From Hetaerina americana (taxonomy: Eukaryota > Arthropoda > Insecta > Odonata > Calopterygidae): a stretch of DNA of 64,000 bases. Numbering within the stretch: position 1 is the stretch's first letter; each line of letters opens with the position of its first letter. The notes below the pieces were generated by a model. It ran no database searches, was not told where the DNA came from, and worked only from the letters and a program-made list of their open reading frames with translations. Made by a program: the position numbers and the translations under genes. The stretch covers positions 930,001 through 994,000 of the forward strand of contig JAKTNV010000078.1 in NCBI GenBank assembly GCA_022747635.1, given 5' to 3'. Of this stretch, positions 24,362-34,929 are shown piece after piece.

Positions 24362-24554
24362 GGGAACCTCTCGAAGACTCGTCGTCGACCTCTTCTCTGC
24401 CCTCCACGAACATCTTGTGCCACCGAAAGATCATGTTTCTGGACATGGCTGACTCCCCGTAAGCCTGGTTAATCATACCGACAGTTTCGGTAGACGATTT
24501 ACCAAGCTTTACCGCAAATTTGATGGAATAACGCTGCTCCAAAAACTTCGGCAT
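24357..24554 (-). pseudogene. Mariner transposase N-terminal DNA-binding segment
   Basis: Read on minus from the Met at 24554 (MPKFLEQRYSIKF), which fits the family start better than the Met at 24608. It covers the first helix-turn-helix region: FAVKLGKSSTETVGMINQAY, then ESAMSRNMIFRWHKMF. It breaks off in the acidic linker (EEVDDESSRGSR) and meets a TGA at 24357-24359, just past the deletion junction. No stop or frameshift occurs before that point, so this part decayed little before or after the deletion. It could encode a short DNA-binding peptide, but expression is unknown. Confidence 0.85.
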
Positions 24555-24759
24555 CGCGTTCCGTGACGTGGGTCGAGCGTGGAGGTTCGCGTTAACAGAG
24601 CTCCTCACTACACCACAGCTCAGAGCCGACTGCCTTTTCCAGCGTCGCTTGCCAACATACCCCCCTCCAATCGCAGTCCGTCAGAGTGGTGCTTGGCGCG
24701 CCTGGAGCGGCGGGAAAAAATCAGTACACTTATACACTTATTTTCCGGACGAACCCTGT

Positions 24760-26690
24760 ATGGGTGTAAAATAAAGCGACGTTTGTTACTACTTAGGATT
24801 GCACGGAAAGAGTATATTTCAAGAGCCCAAACATACTGTACCAGCTATTATACATATTAAAATAAGCAAATGGGAAAAATCATCAAAGTTATAAGCTGTA
24901 GTTGCAATTTACATTTTTTGTCATTAGGTTAGTTTTGTACAAATCACTACAACTTTGATTTCCATAACTGTTTAAAATTGAGTGTTAAGTAATGTGAGGT
25001 TACATTTTCTTAAATAAATAAAATTGATTTCTTGTGAAGCATTTGGCTGCTATGGGTCATTCCCGAACGGTAGAGGTGGCAAAAAATAAGTATATTTTCT
25101 TAATTAAATTATAAGTATGTTTTCTTATTCAATGAACTATTTCCTTTTTGATGTCAAATTCTAGTGCATCAAATATAAATTAATATCTTACCTTTTCTTA
25201 ATTTCATTACCTTCAAAACATGATCTATTTTTTTAATCTTTTGATAACATTCAAAGTCCTCGACTTACGGAAATCTCTTTTCTTTCACCCTGTTTTTCTT
25301 CTCTAACTATCCTCTTCCATTCCACTCTTAGCTTTAAAAGCACTTCTGCATTCTAATAGCGGCCACTAAATTCGTTTCCTGTCCCTCCAGTTTTCCTTCA
25401 GGCACTAAAACAGTCTGCTCGTAAGTCGTGTTGCATCACATCTGCGAGATGTTTGTTTTATCGCTGCTACACTTCTCTTTCGAAGAACTTCATAGTTTTA
25501 AGAACGTCGCGTTCAGCTTAAAGGTTTCATCCCCGTTTGCCTTGGTGTGAACATAGAGACTCGACTCGCCCAAACAGGAGTGGAAAAGAGTACACAACTG
25601 AACACACAAAACTCGCTAAGTCGTTCTTACGCGGTTTTAACCAAGCTATGTGTTTAAGTCTTCTCGCTTCTTCAACGCGAATGTCAGCAATGAATTACTG
25701 ACTTAGAGAAATTTGTTCCTCTTTATCCCATTATTCCTAGGCATTCATTTCATCTTCGAGGCAGGTTTTTATTTTATCCAGCTGTTAATTTACCATAGCT
25801 GCGTCAGATAATGTTGAGAGCCGCTATGAAGAATTGAAGGGGGAAAATTGAGAAACATATTTTGCATATTTGCAGCAAAATATTGCCAGCATTGTAAATG
25901 CACATGGCGATATCGATCACATCCATTTCGATTTAACTCAATAGACTGATTCCATAAAATATCATAATAGTTGGTACAGATTACTTTGGAATTTTTCAAT
26001 TGCATTTGTGAAAAATAATTTTCTTTTTGAGTAGTACTTGCGTGATGAATCGCAGAAAGCTAAGAAAATATTGAAATTAAATTATGTCTTTACTTAAAAT
26101 TGGTTAATATTAATTCCTAGGGTGTTCCTAATTCAGGGTCCATATAAATAATTAAAATGATAGGAATGAATCGCTTTCTTTTTCACGAAATGTGCAAATA
26201 ATTTATATCAATAATTAAATCTGTTTTCCAGTGAAATGTATTTAGGCATGTAAACTTTAGCCATTACGTTATCTGGAGGATGGTGTTTAGTGACTTTTAT
26301 TTTTAAATTGATGGCGATGTCGTTCATATGGTCAGGTAAAAAATGTAAAAATCATACGACGACAACCGTAATCCTGCCATACTATCCATCTGTAGACCCT
26401 CTAACTCTTCCCAATATAGAGTCTGGTACTTTGTTTAAGTAAGGATTATGACCATATAATAGACATGAGAAGTTTAAAGGAACAAAATTGACTGATTTTA
26501 CTCAGTTATTTTCATCTCTAGCAAAAAACAGGAATCAAATAGTATAGCTTTTCGTTTGCTCTCCTAAATATCTTTAGGAGAAGTTTGCCTCTTCCAACAG
26601 AAATTTTTCCACTCTCAATTCCGCTCCGTTTACAAATCGTTTAGACAGGCAAGCTGTTTAATTGGTTCCCACTGAATTAAAAAAAAGAGA
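24760..26690. other. AT-rich noncoding DNA
   Basis: Nothing supported. The minus frame at 25790-26005 has no recognisable family. Confidence 0.5.
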
Positions 26691-26699
26691 ATAAGGGAA

Positions 26700-27300
26700 G
26701 CTCGATGCACAGCGCAATAAATCCACGGGTCAAGTTCGCAGCGAGGCCGACGTGCAAAAGTCCCCTTAATGCTCTTGGAAAACTTCCTGCTTCTCGACGA
26801 ACCGCCGGCACGGACGAAGAACAAACGGTAAACGTTCAGAATGACAGACGTATATAGGAAGAGAGGAAGCGGGTTAGGGAGCACCTGTGGGTGAAAGGGA
26901 AGCAAGGAATAGACAAAGTTTGACGGAATAAAATACGATCAAAGGATAAAAGTGGATTGAGGGGACGGGAATTAGGGTAGGAGTGCGAGAGAGAGTAAGG
27001 GTAGAATTTTAAAGGGACGGAAGGGTTGAAACAGTGTTGGGAGAATATCGACTGTGCAAGCTCCTGGAACGATGGAGTGGAATGAGAGTGGGAAGAGTCG
27101 CTGGAAGACAGGGAGAAGGAGGATGGAGGAGAGGCTGATTGCTCCAGAAGTAATTGCAAAGTGAAGCCCAAAACTCCAATCGTCGATCCATCGAACCGGT
27201 TTGCCTACCTTCACTTTGAGATCCCCCGCGATACAAGGGGGACCGATTAGTTTTCGGGAAATCGGTTGATTTTCGAGGAGAAGAGGGGACGCAATGTGTG
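26700..27300. other. Purine-rich (G+A on +) island
   Basis: Long GA-rich + strand with overlapping minus-strand frames of 80-145 codons that are Ser/Pro/Leu/Phe-rich. Several frames are open over the same bases, so composition explains them. No domain. A perfect CRE-type TGACGTCA occurs at 27351-27358 just beyond, about what chance predicts. Confidence 0.45.
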
Positions 27301-27359
27301 GATAAGAGTGGGATGTGCTGAGAGATAACAGCGTGGGAAAGGCACAAATATGACGTCAA

Positions 27360-28900
27360 AGTGAGGATAATTGGAAAGGGGAATCCGAACGATATGCAAA
27401 CAAAGTCCGAAAAATAAGAAACAGTGGGGAATTTCTCTAGCATCAAGTCCCGTTTCCCTGCAAAAGAAAAATTTGATAGAGAACTGACGGATCATTCTAA
27501 ATAAATATTCAGGCTTGAGATTATATTTGAATTTTTTATATAGCATTAAAAGGCATTGCTAATTAAATGGTGGAAAAGAAACCATGAAACCATTCGAAGT
27601 TCTTCTTTTCAGCCTTGAATGCTTGCAGGAATTTACCCGGTTACTTCTTAGGTACTCTTCGTAAAAGGAATTCGCCGACAAAACGAGACACTGTCGAATA
27701 ACAGCTCAAAATATGAGCCGCAGTCTTCCAGATTCCACAAAACGTAAGGTACATAGAAGAAACAAGACAGAAGTGTCTAAATTTAGAATTTTAGTTAACC
27801 AAAAAAATATTCAACAAACTATAATTATATCGTAAAATATCTTTTGACCTGGATACATGGGAAGTGTGACCATTGTATTAATTTTACTCGGACACGTAAT
27901 TTAAAAAATACTGAAATAATGTATCGATAAAAACTTCAACTCGTAGAAAATGTGTATATATTGAAACAACTTTTCATGAGTTTTTTTTTGTTTTGTGACG
28001 AATGCTTTCGCCCCAATAAGTTATTGAAATTGAATACCAAAATGTATAAAAACTCCTCTTTAATAGAATTATTACTTGATAATTAATGCCAGTTTAAAAA
28101 ATATATAAAAGTAATTTGATGGAATAGCCTGCAGCATAAAAAATTATACGAGTTAAAATGATGTGTAGTAAATAAGAAATCTTTTTTAATGGTATCCCCA
28201 TTAAATTTTAGCATTAACAACGTTTCCTAATATTTGTTTCCTGGATATTATCTGAAACATATTGTTTAGTTTGTTTACAATTAGAGACGTTCAAAACATT
28301 CTCTCTCGTTTCAGAGTATAAATTTACGTGTAATTCCATGTTTGAAACAGTAATTTATATGCGGCCGTTGTATTTGAAATGTAAAATTTAAATAAATAAA
28401 TTTTGGAGTATAATTCTTTTTAGTAAGTTTTATTCTTAAGTTTCTCATTACTAAAATATTGAAAAGAATGATATTTAAATTACAAATTCATCTATCTAGG
28501 CTGAACATAAATTTCTGAGGAAACCAATGTTATGCTATAAAGTACGTTCTCATTTATGTCCAGACTCTCATCTCGCCAAACTCTTATTTTCGGTGGGAAA
28601 AATATTCAGTCCGCCAAGTCTATTCACAGCAGCACCGAATCAGGTCATTTCTGCATCCATAGATCAATTATGCACGCACACTATTCCAAGTTCGGTTGTC
28701 TGCAGTGACAGAATCTAAAAATCACGACTATCGCGTAATATATGGCAATAGTAAATCCTATTAGTGCCATTATGATGCTCGGGGAAAGTTCAAAATGTAA
28801 CGAACCTAGCAGTTAATTTCAATATTTATTATAAATTTTGAAATGTAAAAACAGTAGAGTCTTGCCTTACATTTAAATACTAGTTAATCTATTTATATAA
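27360..28900. other. AT-rich noncoding DNA
   Basis: Nothing recognised on either strand. Confidence 0.5.
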
Positions 28901-28909
28901 TGATACAGT

Positions 28910-29003
28910 TATGAAATTATGATATGTTTAATGCGGCATAATGCCATAGAAGTTATTATTTAATGTTACAAATATTTCTTACGGACTGCATTTGCAGTGG
29001 ACT
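28910..29003 (+). repeat. Diverged direct repeat, copy A
   Basis: About 90 bp that aligns with 29866-29957. Shared blocks include GAAATTATGATATGTTTAAT versus GAATTATAATTTGTTAAAT, ATAATGCCATA versus ATATTGCCATA, and ACGGACTGCATTTGCAGT versus ACGGACTGAATTTGCAGT. Roughly 70% identity by eye. It may be two members of an unknown repeat or an old local duplication. Confidence 0.6.
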
Positions 29004-29865
29004 TATGTAATTAATGTTGGCGCCTAATATATTATTTTTTTATACTGCTTCAATCCACATGAATTTTATTCTAAAAATCTATTTCCCGTTCTTTGATAAA
29101 GTGTTGCATTTTCCTCAACAGAAAATCTTTTCAAGTAGTTCTGTATTTATATAACTCTAGTGTTAAATCTTGATTGCAGGGTACCTATTCATTCATATTT
29201 TGATTGTATCTCCACTTTTTCATAAGTACTTTTGCAGTAGATCCTCAAATGATACGAAAAAATGTAGAGGGACTCCTTGCAGTTCAAGGGTTAATTATTT
29301 CTGTATGATTTGGCCGTGCTTATCTTTTCTGTTGCGGGTTACAATTATTCACCATAGTGGTACAAACTTCATATGCCTGAAGCGAAAAACTGTATTTTTT
29401 CAATAAGATTTTAATTTCAGTACCTGATAACTTCTAATTTTCTCTCTCGGTACTGTATTCAGTGCACCAAATAAATTTACACACGGAGAGCAAAATGCTT
29501 ACGTGGAAATGGATTTAAAGTCAGACATTTCCCCTCCTTACCTAGTGCATCATTCATTATCCAAATCAATTTAGTTCTGCTTCATGATATATGATGAACG
29601 CCAAAGGGTATTAGGTTTTCATTTGATTTTGTTATTTGGTAACATTTTCACGTAAAATATCTCCCTAGCCATTCACATTTTACACAATATACAAAATTAC
29701 AATATTTCATTTTCTTCTGACCTGACATATGTATTGTGCTCTCAAAACTGCTACGTTGGCGTATCTTCGATTCAGTAGTCACCAGCGAAAATAGAGAAAT
29801 TTCTTTTGCAAAACGTAAGTTCGCACGTTAATGTATTGTAATGATACATTCTACCCTTATATTAT

Positions 29866-29957
29866 TTTATAGAATTATAATTTGTTAAATGAGCCATATT
29901 GCCATAATTGTGCTACATAATATAACAGAAATTTAAAACGGACTGAATTTGCAGTAG
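29866..29957 (+). repeat. Diverged direct repeat, copy B
   Basis: Partner of 28910-29003, about 955 bases downstream in the same orientation. The best conserved block is the 18-mer around GGACTGAATTTGCAGT near the 3' end. Confidence 0.6.
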
Positions 29958-30083
29958 AAAGATTTCTATTTTTTATGCTAAATATGAATTGAACTAATTG
30001 TCCGAAAAGTTATTCTAACAACTTTTAAGTATGTGACAGAAAAATGCTCATTATTCTTTCATTTCTTCGAGACCAATTGGATA

Positions 30084-30108
30084 GATAATTTCTTCACATA
30101 GGTGAGAA
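30084..30108 (+). promoter_or_regulatory. Ratchet-like motif, TTCTTCACATAG|GTGAGA
   Basis: A short pyrimidine tract (TTTCTTC) and ACATAG (AG at 30100-30101) abut GTGAGA, a good 5' splice consensus. It is the second-best match in the window to a recursive-splice site and has the same orientation as the one at 17,521. Confidence 0.25.
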
Positions 30109-30676
30109 CTAAGCAAACATTACTGCAAATACTATAAAAATAACTAAAATACGTTAACTTATATAAATAAACATATTTATTTGTATTTTACATTCACTCA
30201 AACGTGAAAATATATTGAAAAGTGCTGGATGTTGCAAAGTTTGACGACCTTTCGAGGAGATACTGAACCCAGCATCCGAAAAGGCTTGAACTTATGATCA
30301 TTATGCCATTACTGTCACATAAACTTGTTCGGAAACAAACTGAGTTTACAGTGAGAAGTTGAAATGAGGAAAATTCATTTTCCACAGAAATGTCTTCTGC
30401 TGGAATTGTACCGAAGTGTCTAACGTCTTCTTACTAGTTATTATCACATACTAGACTGCTCATTAGTAATAATTATTGCATATTCTATTTGAATTAACGA
30501 AAAGAAACGTTATCATGGGATCAAGTATTTGCTTTTATCCTCCAAATATATGAAAGCATCACGTTATGGTTCACCTCCCCAACACCTAATACATACCGTA
30601 GCACACCAGAGACCACTAATTTAGGAGTTTGCTATCCCAATCAGCCCACCCATACATAAACGCGTACTTAAATGCT

Positions 30677-30678
<2 letters not shown>

Positions 30679-30747
<69 letters not shown>

Positions 30748-30894
30748 CATTATATACATACTATATATATATACATACATTATATACATATATATATATA
30801 TATACATACATTATATACATATATATATATATATATACATACATTATATACATATATATATATATACATACATTATATACATATATATATATAT
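30679..30894. repeat. (AT)n tract plus 5-copy minisatellite
   Basis: 65 bases of (AT)n (30679-30743) run into five units that start at about 30741, 30771, 30802, 30835 and 30864 (lengths 29-33). Each unit holds the core ATACATACATTATATACATA followed by a variable (AT) spacer. Length differences lie in the spacer, the signature of slippage. The overlapping Tyr/Ile repeat frames are artefacts. Confidence 0.97.
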
Positions 30895-30899
30895 TCCCT

Positions 30900-32440
30900 G
30901 GAGTTACTCTTGAGTTGCGCAGGGAATTAATAATTTAGTCTACAGTCAAGGTATGCTTTTCACGATCACAGAGACCAATCAGTGCTTAAATGTTAGCCCT
31001 TCGGACAAAAATATTGCTGTTACACGCTAAATTACAATTAGCCACTCATCAACTCCGCTGGATTTCTGACTTTCTTAATTCCGTCTTATGTGTCTTCACT
31101 TTTACTTTCTCTACCTTGCCTATTTGGCATTTTCCCCTTGATCAGAAATTGAAAATCTCGTTGCCATTTGAAATAAATCCACCTCTCCTGCCTTCTGGTA
31201 GTTTCTACTAAAAGCCTTCACTTTCTGCTAAAAATGGTTACCAGTTCCACGTTTCTTATTCTTTGCGTGAATTTTATTTTTTACATTCTTCTGTATATTT
31301 CTTAAAAGAATTCAATGTACAATCATTCGCTGCCTTCAACAGTAAAGTTTGTGATCCGTGGAAAACCCCGCTTCATATCAAAGTTTCACTTGTCTTTTCG
31401 TTAAATCTTTCCTTAAGTTCTCCTTCATTTACTGTCTCTTCCAAGCATAACGCCGTAGCGATTCTGAGCTCGGCAGGATAAAAATTATAATGTTTAATAC
31501 ATATTTTTAGCTTCCTCGTGGTTTTTGATGACTGCGTCAAGTCACCTCATAAAGTTTACTGCCCGTTGAAATTATTGTAATTTACCAAAACGCTCTTTCT
31601 GTGGGAAGCCCCTCTGCTAATTAATAACGTCCATCACATATCTATTTTCTTGTAAATCTTCTGTTAGACATAAGAATAAAAATGATATAAAATTATAACA
31701 TTTTACCTTTTCTTCAACTTCATCTAAACCCGGTCCCCTTTCCTTTCTTTTATTGTCATTTTTATCACATTAGCTAGAAGCCTCCGTCCTTATCACGACC
31801 CAAACGATGGCGACCTTTCAGCTCGAAACAACCATCCTCGGCTCCCCTCTTGCCTCCCTCCAAATTCCCTCAGTTACGATTCTCATCGTTCCGTCGCTCT
31901 GTCCTGATCTTTTCCCGTCATTCGCCTACTCGCACGGAAAACTGAACCTTCTTTCCCTTATCTTCATTTCGTCCCAAGGTCATCGCGATAACCTTCGGTT
32001 CATTCTTTCTCGAGATCTATGTTGGAGGTCGGCCATTTCAATCAGAGAGAATTACTATCCATTGAGTCAAGGACTGTCACACACAAGGGCGAGCAACGCC
32101 GGCTACATTCTGTGTGGTTCTCCGAGAACCATGGTTATTTCTTCGGCATTATAGCTAATACAATTTGTTGCCAAGTTTGACCAACTGTTGTGACCAGAAA
32201 AATTCCATTGTTATGTCGTTAATTTTAAATCAATCCAACATAATGAAAGTACACGAGATTCTAAGATCGAAATTTTAAATGAATCTTTATATTCAAATGT
32301 TTCAAAATGTGAACAGATTTGACCAGAGAATTATTGAATTTTATTCAATAAGATTTTGAACATAATTTATCGAATGAAGTATAAAAATGTATTCAAAATA
32401 TCTAATAAGGATACTTATAAATGACAATAGGCAATATCAT
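30900..32440. other. Mixed noncoding DNA with a mild C-rich patch
   Basis: Mostly AT-rich. At 31,790-32,000 the + strand becomes C/T-rich and a 115-codon frame (31807-32154) is open. It has no domain and resembles the compositional frames of other islands. No gene called. Confidence 0.45.
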
Positions 32441-33025
32441 ATTACAGGATCCGTACAATAAGTATCGATACTGGTTCCATATATCAAACTTTATTGCAGT
32501 TATCATTACAATGACTAAATAATCTTCAAAATGCATTCCTCCTGCATGCATACACGTCGTTCGGCGCGTCTGCCACTCATCAAAAGACCGCTGGATGTCG
32601 GTTTCCGGGGTACTGTTGAGAGCCTTTGTCATCGCCGCTTGAACCACCTCGATGAAGTCGAACCAATATCCTTTGAGCTCCTTTTGAGCTATTATTTTAG
32701 GTAATGACGTTTTCGAGAAAATCTTCATCTTCCTGGGCGCAGTCCAAAATTTCTTGCGAAATTTCCACCCGCGACATTTTTGTTCCTCGCTCAAGACTTT
32801 CGGCACCAGCTTCGCGCACACTTCACTCATCGCAAGATCCTCTGTTACAATGGTGTGGACGGTTCCGACTGAAAGGCCGGTATCTTCACTGATACGGGCG
32901 ATGGTAAAACGCCTGTCAGAGTCCAGAACGTTTTTCACTTCGGCCACCTGAGCATCTGTTCGAGCGGTCGTCGGGCGTCCAACGCAGTGTTCGTTCTCGA
33001 CGAGCTCCCGGACTAACTTAAACAT
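32402..33025 (-). pseudogene. Mariner transposase fusion: DNA-binding half joined to C-terminus
   Basis: A 207-codon minus frame. Residues 1-75 match mariner linker and second helix-turn-helix: RELVENEHCVGRP, then RFTIARISEDTGLSVGTVHT, VTEDLAMSEVCAKLVPKVL and SEEQKC. A frameshift follows. The adjacent frame reads ISQEILDCAQEDEDFLENVI, which is the correct protein up to just before the first catalytic Asp. The sequence then jumps to KELKGYWFDFIEVVQAAMTK and ends with the family tail ...GGMHFEDY near residue 168. All catalytic Asp residues are deleted. Residues after FEDY read through the terminus into flanking DNA. Confidence 0.85.
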
Positions 33026-33110
33026 GTTGTGCCACTCAAAAACTGAGATATGTAAGATGTGCCTTCAGCATAGTGACTTCTAGACACATCAATTCTATAA
33101 CTTTATTTCA
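32445..33110 (-). mobile_element. Mariner-family transposon relic lacking the catalytic core
   Basis: One terminus is visible. TA at 32443-32444 is followed by CAGGATCCGTACAATAAGTA, similar in layout to the mariner end at 24,201. On the minus strand the element holds the end of the first helix-turn-helix (decayed, with a frameshift near 33,060), the linker, the second helix-turn-helix and then, after a deletion, the transposase C-terminus. The opposite inverted repeat was not found by 33,200, so the 5' end is lost or unrecognisable. Confidence 0.85.
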
Positions 33111-33114
33111 ACAA

Positions 33115-33480
33115 TACCTGAATACTAAGCATTAGTGCAATGATTGAACTAGAGATTAGTTAATCTGAAATATACATACATTCCTACCACATATTTGTGA
33201 TAGATTTTATCATTTCACATGCAATGTTAATGTTTTGTTCGGAACTTTGTCTTTGCATAGCAGTTTTACAATTCAGCAAATTTTATACTACAACATTTGC
33301 TAAATTGTACTCTATATATGTTTATTCAGTAGATATATGTATATATATGTACATGAGCGATATTTGAGGCATGGAACTTAGCAAACGAATTCAGAAATCA
33401 CCTTAAGAAATACCCTGCATCTCGAAAATATATGACGCACGCAATTCAGTAAATGAAAAAGGGCAAAATGCCTTATTTAT
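33115..33480. other. AT-rich spacer between two mariner relics
   Basis: About 370 bases with short (TA/TG) runs near 33,320-33,355 and no recognised feature. Both flanking mariner relics point the same way. Confidence 0.5.
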
Positions 33481-33483
33481 ATA

Positions 33484-34140
33484 CAAGGTCTCTTCAAAAG
33501 GAATCGCGATTTTTGTGTTTTTTAGATAAATATCTATTTTTTCCTCTTCAAAGTAATCCGAATTAGATATTATACCCTTGTGCCAACGTTTTTTCCGATC
33601 CTCGAAGCACTTCAAAATATCATTTTTGTTTTCTTGTTCAGCTCCTACTTCGATACAGTCTTTATCTCGTTAATCGTAGCGTAGCGTCGCCCTTTCATTG
33701 GCCTCTTCAGTTTCGGAAACAACAAAAAGTCACTGGAGGCCAGATCTGGGGAATACGGTGGCTGCGGTATCATTAGTGTGTGGTTTTTGGCCAAAAATGC
33801 ATGCACGAGTAATGTGAGTAGGGGCGTTGTCATGGTGCAAAGGCAAATTTTTGTTATTCCAGAAATCCAGGCGTTTGTGGCGGATTACTTCGCGCAAATT
33901 GTGCGAAACTTGCAGGTAATATTCATTATTAAATCGTTCTACCCTGCGGTTAGAACTCATGATGCACCACGCCCCGGCAATTGAAGGAAAATGTGAGCAA
34001 AACTTTCACATTCGACCCAGTTTCCGCGCTTTTTTCGGTCTTGGCTCGTGCTGCGCTGCCATTGGGATAATTGAGCTTTAGTGTCCAGGTCATAACCATA
34101 AACCACTATTCGTCCCAAATTATAACCCTCTGGATAGTTG
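33484..34140 (-). mobile_element. 5'-truncated mariner relic with catalytic motifs visible
   Basis: The left end has a mariner-like terminus after TA (33482-33483): CAAGGTCTCTTCAAAAGGAA. Minus-strand translation, jumping frames, gives the catalytic half of the transposase. In order it shows a D-E at the first catalytic position (34109-34114) followed directly by TAG, then SNVKVLLTFSFNCRGVVHHE, HHDNAPTH (second Asp), PPYSPDLASSD (third Asp), LLFPKLKRPMKGRRYATINE and KCFEDRKKRWHKGI...SDYFEE. From the second Asp to the last Asp I count 34 residues, the D34D spacing of mariner. At least three frameshifts and several stops make it dead. The N-terminal DNA-binding half and the other terminus are missing. 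Confidence 0.88.
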
Positions 34141-34144
34141 GAAT

Positions 34145-34635
34145 AGTTGTTTTCCGCTGTTTTTTATTGAATTGCAGAAGTGAATAACTCATTTGATAGG
34201 AATCTCTTTTAAATGTTATGTGGTCGAAATTGACGCAAAAAGTATGAGGAATGGACATAAATATCAATTATGTAAATAAAGTTTTCATTAAAATTCTTTA
34301 CACTTATTTTATTAAAAAAATATATAAAGAAAATAAAAGGAATAAAAATATAAAGCCCCATATTTGATCTTTGGTTAGTAATGTGTTAGTTACCATTGTT
34401 AAAATATTTTAAAAGTTTTAATTTGGGTTACAATAATTATTTATGATATATACATCTGTGATTGGGTGATAAATGTTGACCATTGCGGAACTAATACCCT
34501 TGTTTCGTGCAATGAATGGGAGATAAATTGATTTTTTTAATGTTTTATTATATTCAAAGTCCGTGTTCACAAAATTTGAATGGAGAAATTAAAGGCACCA
34601 ACTTGGTTGCAGTAAACAAAAGAAAGGTAACTTTG
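34145..34635. other. AT-rich noncoding DNA
   Basis: Nothing recognised. The missing 5' part of the mariner relic is not found here. Confidence 0.5.
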
Positions 34636-34636
34636 G

Positions 34637-34925
34637 ATGCGCTTTAGAAATGTAGCCAGCAAACGATACACACAATACGACCCTCCCTGGCGTAGCTGCT
34701 GTCAGTCAGTCCTTGTGCTGTTTCTCTTCGCTATAAAAAAATGTGTATCACTGACAGCAAACGGAATTATCGAAATGCGATTACTAACGATCCGCAGAGA
34801 AATTCGGAATTCAATTTTTGCTCGTTAAAGCGTTTGCAATCAGGATTCCGGCATTTCACGTCCACCTTGTTCCAGTTTGGCGTTTGGGTTGCCAAAATGT
34901 CCGCACCAGTTCCTGATTTATGATA
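34637..34925. other. GC-richer unidentified patch
   Basis: Raised GC and CpG over its flanks. 60-63-codon frames on + have no family match. In reverse complement it could be the 5' untranslated part of a transposon of the kind at 33.5-34.1 kb, but I see no transposase residues, so this is only a possibility. Confidence 0.3.
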
Positions 34926-34929
34926 TTTT

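Larger units (their letters stand above)
24201..24758 (-). mobile_element. Internally deleted mariner-family DNA transposon
   Basis: Both terminal inverted repeats are present. The left end starts CAGGGTTTGTCCGGAAAATA at 24201, and the right end is its inverse, ending TTCCGGACGAACCCTG at 24758. One inner mismatch lies in the first 25 positions. TA dinucleotides flank both ends (24199-24200, 24759-24760), the usual mariner target duplication. At 558 bp it is less than half the usual length of about 1.3 kb. Inside, on the minus strand, an N-terminal helix-turn-helix segment is fused to the last 28 or so codons of the transposase, and the DDD catalytic domain is gone. It could still be mobilised in trans if an active relative exists. 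The right end carries an extra 8-bp duplication (ATAAGTGT). Confidence 0.92.

Noticed and set aside
26836..27446. Cluster of 80-145 codon minus-strand frames
   Set aside because: Several frames are open over the same purine-rich DNA, which composition explains.
30629..30938. Tyr/Ile-repeat open frames of 88-94 codons
   Set aside because: They are translations of the AT microsatellite and minisatellite, not proteins.
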